A stretch of DNA of 64,000 bases from Bdellovibrionales bacterium. GTDB taxonomy: Bacteria; Bdellovibrionota; UBA1018; CAIMNF01. Where the stretch lies: the NCBI GenBank assembly GCA_018266375.1, contig JAFEAO010000002.1, forward strand, positions 367,175 through 431,174. The letters run 5' to 3'. Within the stretch, counting starts at the first letter, position 1, and each line of letters starts with the position of its first letter. The notes below the pieces were generated by a model. The model was not told the origin of the DNA. It made no database searches and saw only the letters and a list, made by a program, of their open reading frames with translations. The position numbers were made by a program, and so were the translations under genes. Positions 23,488-31,332 of this stretch are shown here, piece after piece.

Positions 23488-24851
23488 CTCAGCATTTCGA
23501 ATATCTTCTGGAAGTACTGCCCCTTAAACTTCTTCTGATACGTCTTCACGAAATCTTCCATCGACCAGTCCGGATGATCGATCACGTAGTCCACAAAGTA
23601 GTGCGCGGTAATAAACAGGCAACTCAATGGCGCGAGCTGAACCGACGTTAATCCGTGCGGGAAGCCACTCCCATCCGGTAGCTCTTTTTGCTGAAGCAAA
23701 ATCTTGATCGCGTCCGGATACGCTTCCAAATCTTGCCGCGCGAGTTCGCTCGCATAGAGGGGCGCCTCAAAGAACGCTTTGTGTTCGTTCTCACTCAAGT
23801 ACAACGATTGTGCATTGAACTCTTTGACCGACTGAATCTGCGCAAGCTTCGGATATTGGCTAAAGCGCACGTCGTGAAGGAACGCAACATAGATCAATTT
23901 GTCGATCGAGCGTTCGGAGATCCAACCTAAACGTACCGCGAGTCCGCAAAGGACCTCGCACAACATCTCGATGTGCTGCCGCAAATACTGGTTCCCCGCC
24001 TTCGCCACCGCAAGACCTTCAAAAAATTTATCGAGACGCTTATTTTTACGAAGCGCCGTACGGATCTCGTTCATGTTTTCATGGACCTTGGCGCGAAACC
24101 CTTCGTCCAGCACCAAACGTTCGTCGCTCACCGACAAAGCTTGCTTTTTGACGATAAAACGTTCGAAAGTTGCCAAAGGAATTCTGGAATCGAGCTTCAC
24201 GCCGACTTTGTAGCCCGGTCTGTAACCCAAGACGTCCTTGATCTTGTAATCCATCTTAAAGGTCACTTCCCCCGTAATCGAATTTTCAAGCCGATACGGC
24301 CCGAGCATCTCAAGCTTAATTTTTTGATTCGCTTCGAGTTGTGATTGTTGGTTCTCAGTCAAGAACAGGCACAAGCCGCCCTGGCTAATGTCACAGACCA
24401 AAATATTGTAAATGCGCTCGTTCTTTTCATGAGCCTTGTCTTTCAGCCGCCGGACCTGAACAAACTTTTCATCAGCGGGGTGAAAATAGTAGCGTTTGAG
24501 TTCCCGCAGTTCCGTCACCGCGACTTCTTCGGGGAAACTCGTCACGACCGTTCGGGTGCCGGTTCTAACTACGGTCGCCTTGAACGCCGAATTGCGCGAC
24601 ATGAGCTTGAAATAAACTTTATCGCCGGGACTCAGCTCGCGAGTGGCGTGATCGTTGACTTCGATCGTGATGTGACCCGAGTCGGAATCGACCTTTTTGA
24701 TATGAAGCGAGTACTTGTGGCGGCGCTCGCCGAACTCGTCGCGAACCACCTTCCACAAAAAATTGCCCGATCCGTCTTTTGCTTTTTGCAAAAGCGTGAC
24801 GATTTCCTGATAGCGATTCGAGATGCGGAGCTTACCTTTCTTAGCGGCCAC
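23484..24851 (-). CDS. PilZ domain plus degenerate HD-GYP-like domain
   Basis: About 455 residues. The middle holds a PilZ-like domain: a basic stretch VQVRRLKDKA and the DxSxxG motif VCDISQGGLCLFL, typical of c-di-GMP binding. The C-terminal third resembles an HD-GYP phosphodiesterase, with one HD pair (FLHDVRF) and ELPDGSGFPHGL in place of HHExxDGSGYP, so catalysis is doubtful. The protein may sense c-di-GMP without degrading it. The start is uncertain: GTG at 24851 avoids overlap with dnaE; earlier in-frame starts lie inside dnaE. Confidence 0.72.
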   Translation of the reverse strand: MAAKKGKLRISNRYQEIVTLLQKAKDGSGNFLWKVVRDEFGERRHKYSLHIKKVDSDSGHITIEVNDHATRELSPGDKVYFKLMSRNSAFKATVVRTGTRTVVTSFPEEVAVTELRELKRYYFHPADEKFVQVRRLKDKAHEKNERIYNILVCDISQGGLCLFLTENQQSQLEANQKIKLEMLGPYRLENSITGEVTFKMDYKIKDVLGYRPGYKVGVKLDSRIPLATFERFIVKKQALSVSDERLVLDEGFRAKVHENMNEIRTALRKNKRLDKFFEGLAVAKAGNQYLRQHIEMLCEVLCGLAVRLGWISERSIDKLIYVAFLHDVRFSQYPKLAQIQSVKEFNAQSLYLSENEHKAFFEAPLYASELARQDLEAYPDAIKILLQQKELPDGSGFPHGLTSVQLAPLSCLFITAHYFVDYVIDHPDWSMEDFVKTYQKKFKGQYFQKIFEMLR

Positions 24852-24876
24852 GTACTCTGAGTCTAACGCGGATCTC

Positions 24877-24896
24877 AACCAAAAGGTACCCGTTAC
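24877..24896 (-). repeat. REP-like repeat, copy 3
   Basis: Minus-strand reading GTAACGGGTACCTTTTGGTT. Its TAA (24893-24895) is the stop codon of dnaE. The copy separates dnaE from the PilZ/HD gene. Confidence 0.85.
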
Positions 24897-27800
24897 TGCA
24901 ACTTCGCTACCGGATGCCCAAAGATCTTGTTCACGCCCGCTGCAAACTGCGGAGTACCGCTCACCTTCACCTGTTGTTGTAGATCGAGGTTTGCTTTCCA
25001 ATCCGCGGTCAAAAACTTAAACTTGAGTGGTGATTTACCGCGATTCTGGAGAATGAACTGCTTCAGAGAGCGCAGCTGATCCACGGCGACTTTACTCGGG
25101 TCAATCTCAAGAACTACGGTCACTTCTCGGCCCCCATGGGCCTCCTCAAGACGTTGAATGCCGCTGGCGAGAACCTTCGGCTCGCCTTCCTTGACGTCAA
25201 ACTCGCCGGTGATCATGATCGGTTCGGGCGATTCGCGCGCGGCTGCGAGCGCTTCAATGTTTGCGGCGTAAAAGTCCGGGAAAGCGATGACTTCCACGCG
25301 ACCGTTCAAGTCCTCAAGCTGAAAAAACGCCATCCGAGAACCCTTTTTGGTGGTGATTTCTTTAAACTCGCCGACGATCCCGGCAATTTTGACTTCCTTG
25401 CGCTTCGGACGGCTGCGCCCCCATTGCCCTTCACCGCCCTGAGGTACGGGCGCCGGCGCAGCTTGCGCCATCTCACGCAAGCGATCGGTGTTAGTGCCGA
25501 GCCAGTCGTTACAAATCGACTGCCAGTTCTGCATCGGATGACCCGAGATAAAGAACCCTAGAACCTGCTTTTCTGAGAGCAACCGGCGAGCGAGTGGCCA
25601 GTCGGCTTCTTTGCGGATAATGGTGTCAACGTTGCCGGTGAGACGCACTTCCTCAGCCTTGAAATCTTCAAAGAGTGAGCTCTGACCGAGCTCGGCTTTA
25701 GCCTGCTCGTCCTGGCCGTAAGACATGAGTGCCTCAATCGAAGCAAAAAGCGATGGACGGTTGATTTGCTGACCCAAACCATCAAGCGCGATCGAATCCA
25801 TTGCACCAGACAGGATCAACGACTCCAAGACCTTCTTGTTTACTTTGCGCATCGACACACGCTTCACGAAATCAAGCGGTGATTCAAAGCGACCATTTTG
25901 ACGAGCCTCGAGAATCGCCTCGACTGCGGCCCCGCCGACACCCTTGATGGCTTCGAGACCGAAGCGGACGGCTTTGTCGTAACCCTCAGGGCTGAGCAAT
26001 GATCCACGTCCTTGAATTTCTTTAAGCCCCTCAACGGTAAATGCCGCCAAGGACGTATTGACGTCAGGCGGGAGCACGGGAATCTCGAGCGAACGCGCGT
26101 CTGCCGTATACTTGGCGAGCTTATCGGTGTCCGACATCTCGGTCGTCATCAGCGCCGCCATGAACTCGACCGGATAATAAGTTTTCAGGTACGCCGTCTG
26201 ATATGTGATCACGCCATACGCCGCCGAGTGGGATTTGTTAAACCCGTACTCGGCGAACTTGGCCATCAAATCAAACAAGTCAGAGGCCTTTTGTTCCGGA
26301 ACGCCCTTAGCGGTCGCACCCTTCACGAAGATCTCTTTGTGCTTGGCCATCTCGTCGGCTTTCTTTTTACCCATTGCACGACGCAAGAGATCCGCTTGTC
26401 CAAGCGAATAACCGGCGATATCACGTGCGATTTGCATCACCTGCTCTTGGTAAAGAATGACGCCGTAAGTGTCGGAAAGAATCGGAGCGAGTTCCGGAAG
26501 TTCGTAGTTAGTTTCTTTACGGCCATGCTTACGGTCGATGAAGTCCGGTACCATTCCCGATCCAAGCGGGCCCGGACGATAGAGCGCGTTGATAGCAGTC
26601 AAGTCTTCAAGCGAGTTTGGCTGGATGCCCTTGCACAGCTCTTTCATGCCGGAGGACTCAACCTGGAATACGCCGTCTGTCGCGCCGCTCGAAATAAACT
26701 CAAATACTTTTTGGTCCTTGTACGAGACCGCCTTCAGGTCGAATTTTTCAAGGCCCTCTTGCGCGCGAATGAATTTCGCGGCGTTATCGATCACGGTCAG
26801 GGTCTTCAAGCCCAGGAAGTCGTATTTAATGAGGCCGATCTTCTCCGAATAGTCCTTATCGAACATCGTGACGACGTCACCGTCTTTGGTCACATACAAA
26901 GGACAGTACGACACGATCGGCTCTTCGGTGATAATGACACCCGCAGCGTGGATGCCGGCGTTACGGTACATGCCTTCGAGTTTGAGCGAGTATTCCCAAA
27001 CTTTTTGGAGCTTAGGATCGGCTTCGATCAAGGTTTTTAAGTCAGGAGCGTTGTCATACGCATCCTTAAGTTTGATATTGAGTTCGTTCGGGAACAGGTT
27101 CGTGATCTGGTTGGTCTCGGCAAATTGAAGCCCCAGCACGCGACCCACGTCTTTGATGACGGCTTTCGCTTGGAGCTTACCAAACGTGATGATCTGGCTG
27201 ACTTTGTCTTTACCGTATTTACGCTCCACATACTCGATCACAAGGCCTCGACGATCCTGACAGAAGTCGATATCGAAGTCGGGCATCGACACCCGCTCTG
27301 GGTTGATGAATCGCTCGAAGAGGAGCTTGAACTCGATCGGGTCGATATCGGTAATAAAGAGCGCGTAAGCCACGAGCGAGCCCGCACCGGATCCCCGTCC
27401 CGGTCCGACCGGAATGTCGTTCGACTTGGCCCACTTGATGAAATCGGAGACGATGAGGAAGTAGCCGGAGAATCCGGTTTTTTCGATCATCGCCAGTTCT
27501 TGCTCAAGACGCTCGCGATATTCTTTTTCAAGCGTCGCCCACTCGGGTTTTTTGCGTTTGCCGTCCGGGCCGTTAAACTCCGGCTCCAAGAAGCGCTTTT
27601 CGAGACCTTCGCGCGACTGCTTTTTGAAGTACGCGACCGTATCAAACACCTCGCTTTTTGCGACGCCTTCCGGGCGGAAATCCGGAAGGTGATAAATCGA
27701 TTTTCCTTGCGCGTCTTTAAACTTAAATTCGAGTTTGCACTTATCGGCGATCGCGATCGTGTTCTCATACGCGCTCGGATAGGCCGAGAGGCGCTCACGC

Positions 27801-28585
27801 ATCTGATCCGGCGATTTTAGGTAAAACTCCGGTTGGACCAAACTCTTCGGACGTTCGATGTCAAGGTTGCGGCCGAGCGGAATACATTGCAAAACCTCTT
27901 GAGCTTCGGCGTAAGACGGATCCAAGTAGTAAGACTCGCTCGTCCCGACAAGCTGGATGCCTTCGCGCTCGCCGATCTCGACCAATCGCTGGTTGAGAGA
28001 CTCTTGCTCCGGAATCCCGTTGTCGACGACTTCGAGATAAAAGTCCTCACTGAAACGCTTCTTGAACCACTGAGCGGTCTTAAGCGCCTCGTCGTCCTTA
28101 CCGTTCATCACCAAGTAACCCAGCTGGCCACGAAGCGATGAGCTGAGCACGATCAAGCCGTCGCCGTACTTATCAAGAAGCTCGCGATCAACCACGCCGC
28201 GATACAGATCGCCAAGGGTAGTCTTGTTGTTCATACCGTCCTGATATGCCTGGGTCAGCATCTTACACAGGTTTTTGTAACCGTTATAATCCTTGCAAAG
28301 CACGACGAGCGAGTGCAGATGTTTATTTGTTGTGCCAGCACCCTTTTCCGCAAATACCTGGTCGCGCCCCTCGGGACAGTATACGAGATCACAACCGATG
28401 ATAGCTTTGATTCCGGCATCCTTACACGCAAAGTAGAAGTCGATCGCGCCGAACATATTGTTCGTGTCCGTGATCGCCACCGCTGGCATACCATACTCTT
28501 TGGCTTTTTTGACGAGGTCGCCCGTCTTGATGGTACCCTGGAGAAAACTATAAGCGGTATGAACGTGCAGGTGGGCAAAACTCAT
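24893..28585 (-). CDS. dnaE: DNA polymerase III alpha subunit
   Basis: A 1230-residue replicative polymerase. The N-terminal PHP domain begins FAHLHVHTAYSFLQG. The palm carries GPGRGSGAGSLVAYAL and the catalytic Asp pair in MPDFDIDFCQDRRG. The finger region has GIHAAGVIITEEPI, and the tail contains the helix-hairpin-helix and OB-fold region (KIAGIVGEFKEITTKKGSRMAFFQLED). Length and order fit bacterial DnaE1. It follows the carbonic anhydrase-like gene by 8 nt in the miaB operon. The stop codon belongs to the 20-bp repeat. Confidence 0.97.
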   Translation of the reverse strand: MSFAHLHVHTAYSFLQGTIKTGDLVKKAKEYGMPAVAITDTNNMFGAIDFYFACKDAGIKAIIGCDLVYCPEGRDQVFAEKGAGTTNKHLHSLVVLCKDYNGYKNLCKMLTQAYQDGMNNKTTLGDLYRGVVDRELLDKYGDGLIVLSSSLRGQLGYLVMNGKDDEALKTAQWFKKRFSEDFYLEVVDNGIPEQESLNQRLVEIGEREGIQLVGTSESYYLDPSYAEAQEVLQCIPLGRNLDIERPKSLVQPEFYLKSPDQMRERLSAYPSAYENTIAIADKCKLEFKFKDAQGKSIYHLPDFRPEGVAKSEVFDTVAYFKKQSREGLEKRFLEPEFNGPDGKRKKPEWATLEKEYRERLEQELAMIEKTGFSGYFLIVSDFIKWAKSNDIPVGPGRGSGAGSLVAYALFITDIDPIEFKLLFERFINPERVSMPDFDIDFCQDRRGLVIEYVERKYGKDKVSQIITFGKLQAKAVIKDVGRVLGLQFAETNQITNLFPNELNIKLKDAYDNAPDLKTLIEADPKLQKVWEYSLKLEGMYRNAGIHAAGVIITEEPIVSYCPLYVTKDGDVVTMFDKDYSEKIGLIKYDFLGLKTLTVIDNAAKFIRAQEGLEKFDLKAVSYKDQKVFEFISSGATDGVFQVESSGMKELCKGIQPNSLEDLTAINALYRPGPLGSGMVPDFIDRKHGRKETNYELPELAPILSDTYGVILYQEQVMQIARDIAGYSLGQADLLRRAMGKKKADEMAKHKEIFVKGATAKGVPEQKASDLFDLMAKFAEYGFNKSHSAAYGVITYQTAYLKTYYPVEFMAALMTTEMSDTDKLAKYTADARSLEIPVLPPDVNTSLAAFTVEGLKEIQGRGSLLSPEGYDKAVRFGLEAIKGVGGAAVEAILEARQNGRFESPLDFVKRVSMRKVNKKVLESLILSGAMDSIALDGLGQQINRPSLFASIEALMSYGQDEQAKAELGQSSLFEDFKAEEVRLTGNVDTIIRKEADWPLARRLLSEKQVLGFFISGHPMQNWQSICNDWLGTNTDRLREMAQAAPAPVPQGGEGQWGRSRPKRKEVKIAGIVGEFKEITTKKGSRMAFFQLEDLNGRVEVIAFPDFYAANIEALAAARESPEPIMITGEFDVKEGEPKVLASGIQRLEEAHGGREVTVVLEIDPSKVAVDQLRSLKQFILQNRGKSPLKFKFLTADWKANLDLQQQVKVSGTPQFAAGVNKIFGHPVAKLQ

Positions 28586-28593
28586 TTCGACTT

Positions 28594-29184
28594 CTACTCC
28601 TCGTCCTCGTCGTCATGACCGTGATCTTCTTCACAATCCGGATCGCCGCAATCGTCGTCATGAAACAATTCATCGAACTCTTTGTTGTAGAGCTCAGTAT
28701 CGCCGACGTAATTGAATGCCGATTTTTTCAAAAAATGAATTTCTTCCTCGGTAAGCTCGCGTACGACTTTGGCCGGAGACCCCTGAATGAGCGACTTCGG
28801 CGGAAATTTTTTGTCTTTAGTCACAAGGGCGCCTGCAGCGATGATCGAATCGTCGTCAATCACGGCACCATCCATCACGACCGCGCCCATTCCGACCAAA
28901 ATACGATTCTTGAGTGTGCACCCGTGGAGGGTCACGCGATGGCCAATGGTCACGTCGTCACCGATGTTCAGCGGATTGGTTTTACGTGTGACGTGCAAAA
29001 CGGTTTGATCCTGCACGTTGGTGCGGGCGCCAATGCGGATATAATTCACGTCACCTCGAATTACGGTTTGGAACCAGGCGCTGCTCTGCTCGCCCATGAT
29101 GACGTCGCCGATGATGTCGGCGCTTGGGGCGATAAAGCAGCTATCCGGAATTTTCGGCTCGATGCCTTTGTGGGGGATGATCAC
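28594..29184 (-). CDS. gamma-carbonic-anhydrase-family protein with acidic His/Asp tail
   Basis: A 196-residue left-handed beta-helix protein of the gamma-carbonic anhydrase/YrdA family. Repeats such as IGDVIMGEQSSAWFQTVIRGDVNYIRIGARTNVQDQTVLHV and DDVTIGHRVTLHGC carry the metal-site histidines (IGHRVTLHG). The last 25 residues are an unusual Asp/Glu/His-rich tail with two cysteines (DDDCGDPDCEEDHGHDDEDEE), which may bind divalent metal. It overlaps the end of miaB by 4 nt. Carbonic anhydrase activity is not certain for this subfamily. Confidence 0.85.
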   Translation of the reverse strand: MIIPHKGIEPKIPDSCFIAPSADIIGDVIMGEQSSAWFQTVIRGDVNYIRIGARTNVQDQTVLHVTRKTNPLNIGDDVTIGHRVTLHGCTLKNRILVGMGAVVMDGAVIDDDSIIAAGALVTKDKKFPPKSLIQGSPAKVVRELTEEEIHFLKKSAFNYVGDTELYNKEFDELFHDDDCGDPDCEEDHGHDDEDEE

Positions 29185-30749
29185 TGCACGACCTCGCTTT
29201 GGGTGTAACTGCTTGTGTATTTTACGCCTTCGTCGCCCGACTTTGACTCAGCAAACGATGCATCGTGAATGAGTTCGCCCGTCAAAGACAGCGACGTTGC
29301 CGCTATGATTTTAACCTGCAAGAATTGGCCGAGCAGATTGCGATTCGAGGTATCGACAAAATTCACCGGTCGGTTACAGGTCGTGCGTCCGTTCCACACG
29401 CGTCCTGCAGCCGGTTTCTCGGCCGTGCCGCCTGCCGTAGACTGGAGTAAGTTTTGGTTTTTAGAAAAACCTTCGACCAACACTTCCATCGTCTGACCCA
29501 CGCGCGATTTGTAACGACGCTCGGCGATCACAAGCTGATATTTGAGCAAACGATTCAAACGCTCGTTCTTCACATCGTTTGGAACGTCATCCACCATCTT
29601 CGCGGCACGAGTGCCAGGACGCGGCGAGTACGCGAACGCGTAAATATTGTCGTACTCGACCTGATCGAGTAAACGCAGCGTCTCTTGGAAATCTTCTTCG
29701 GTCTCCGTTGGAAAGCCCACGATCAAATCGGTCGAGAGGCCCACATCTGGATTCAAGCGCTTCAGCTCGTTCATCTGAGCGATGTAGCCGTCGATCTTGT
29801 GGTGGCGGCCCATTTTGGCGAGGACGCGATCCGAGCCATGCTGCACTGGCAAGTGCAAGTGCTTCGCGAGCTTCGTTAATTTTGAATAGCACTCAATGAG
29901 CTCGTCCGAGAAATCGAGCGGATGCGATGAGGTGTAGCGAATACGCTTCAATTTAGCCAAGCGTGGATCGGTTTCCATCGCGTACAAAAGTTGTGGGAAA
30001 TTTTCTTCGCCCGAACGTGGCCCCACCTTACCGATTTGATTGTGGAGTTCCTGAGGCTGGTAGCCCTGGGTGTTGGCGTTGCCCTTGCCAAACGAGTTTA
30101 CGTTTTGGCCAAGGAGCGTGACTTCGCGAACGCCTTTGGCGACGAGTGCCGCGACGTCACCGAGCACTTCTTGAATGGTGCGAGATTTTTCACGACCGCG
30201 AGTAAACGGGACGATGCAGTAAGTGCAATACTTATCGCAGCCTTTCATGATGTTCACAAACGCCGCTGCTTTTGAGCCTTGAACTTTAGTCTGAGTCGAG
30301 TACGCCAAAGTTTTATCAAACGTCACTTGCACAAAGTGCTTATGGCCGATCTCAGCCCGGTGGACGAGCTCCGGGAGCTGATCGATCGCATCCGGTCCGA
30401 AAACAAAATCGAGGTAAGGCGCGCGCTTAAAGAGTTCGCCCTTGTCGAGTTGACCGACGCAACCGCCGAGAGCGATGATTGGGCCCTTTCCCCCAGCTTG
30501 CTTCTTTTGAATCTGTTGCTCGCCCAAGAACGATACTGCCTTGTGAACCGCCTTCTCGCGCACCGAACATCCATTGATGATGATGAGGTTTGCTTCCTTC
30601 GCGTCTTGGGTGGGTTCCATCCCCTTTTCTTCCATGAGCGCGATCATGCGTTCGGTGTCGGCCACGTTCATTTGGCAACCGAAGGTTTTGATTAAGACTT
30701 TTTGCTTAGTAGAGGGAGAAGCTGGTGTTGGCGTGACTGCGTCTGACAT
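29181..30749 (-). CDS. miaB: tRNA-2-methylthio-N6-dimethylallyladenosine synthase
   Basis: A 522-residue radical SAM methylthiotransferase. The N-terminal UPF0004 domain has TFGCQMNVADTERM, GCSVREKA and GGCVGQ cysteines for the auxiliary cluster. The radical SAM motif is GCDKYCTYCIVPFTRGREKSR, and a TRAM domain follows. It modifies A37 of tRNAs reading UNN codons. The C-terminus has an extra stretch of about 45 residues, including an insertion QSTAGGTAEKPAAGR inside the TRAM domain. First gene of the operon with the carbonic anhydrase-like gene and dnaE. Confidence 0.95.
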   Translation of the reverse strand: MSDAVTPTPASPSTKQKVLIKTFGCQMNVADTERMIALMEEKGMEPTQDAKEANLIIINGCSVREKAVHKAVSFLGEQQIQKKQAGGKGPIIALGGCVGQLDKGELFKRAPYLDFVFGPDAIDQLPELVHRAEIGHKHFVQVTFDKTLAYSTQTKVQGSKAAAFVNIMKGCDKYCTYCIVPFTRGREKSRTIQEVLGDVAALVAKGVREVTLLGQNVNSFGKGNANTQGYQPQELHNQIGKVGPRSGEENFPQLLYAMETDPRLAKLKRIRYTSSHPLDFSDELIECYSKLTKLAKHLHLPVQHGSDRVLAKMGRHHKIDGYIAQMNELKRLNPDVGLSTDLIVGFPTETEEDFQETLRLLDQVEYDNIYAFAYSPRPGTRAAKMVDDVPNDVKNERLNRLLKYQLVIAERRYKSRVGQTMEVLVEGFSKNQNLLQSTAGGTAEKPAAGRVWNGRTTCNRPVNFVDTSNRNLLGQFLQVKIIAATSLSLTGELIHDASFAESKSGDEGVKYTSSYTQSEVVQ

Positions 30750-30840
30750 AATACCTTCCCCGGAGTTTCGTTATTAATCGCCCCGGAAATTTGAAGACAA
30801 AGACTATCAGATTTGACGGATTCTAGCTAGCCGGAAGCGT

Positions 30841-31224
30841 TTATTGCTCGCTGCCTTTGAATACAAACGGATACTCGACGAAGGTTTCCATCGTGACCCC
30901 GGCACGGTCAAAGCGGGTGCCTTTTACGATGTATTTCAAGCAGTTCTCTAGGCGCTGGTTATTAAACGAGTTCTCGAGAGTTTGGATATCTTTCACGTCC
31001 CCGTCCTCGTTCAGGGTCATTCTGAAGATCACATCGCCCTTGGGTTTTTTCATGTAGCCTTTGAACTCCGAGGTGTAGCAGGCGTTCACAAACTTTTCCT
31101 TGTCGCGCATTTGCGCCTCGACTCCGTTCTGGATCAAACCATCTGGGTTTGGAGTGGAACAACTCACTATCGTAACTGCACCGAGTAGGACGCCTGCCGA
31201 CAGGACGAGATTTAGTTTATTCAC
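30841..31224 (-). CDS. lipoprotein, AgmX/PglI C-terminal-like
   Basis: A 127-residue lipoprotein with lipobox VTIVSC (Cys about 22). The C-terminal part (KPKGDVIFRMTLNEDGDVKDIQTLENSFNNQRLENCLKYIVKGTRFD) has the pattern of the AgmX/PglI or TonB-C-like domain found in gliding- and outer-membrane-associated proteins of delta-proteobacteria-like groups. Two cysteines (NACY and ENCL) could form a disulphide. It is monocistronic, downstream of mutS promoter sequence on the opposite strand. Function unknown. Confidence 0.7.
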   Translation of the reverse strand: MNKLNLVLSAGVLLGAVTIVSCSTPNPDGLIQNGVEAQMRDKEKFVNACYTSEFKGYMKKPKGDVIFRMTLNEDGDVKDIQTLENSFNNQRLENCLKYIVKGTRFDRAGVTMETFVEYPFVFKGSEQ

Positions 31225-31332
31225 ATACCTAGTATAGCGAGGCCCGATAACTTATCGATATCCGCCGCGTCAATCGTCCTCCTGACGCTTTTGGTGTCAA
31301 AGTGTCTCTAGACTTGAATGGAGTCACACGGT

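Noticed and set aside
26012..27040. Long open frame (342 codons) on the plus strand
   Set aside because: It lies wholly inside dnaE on the other strand and has the Arg/Leu/Val-rich composition of an antisense shadow.
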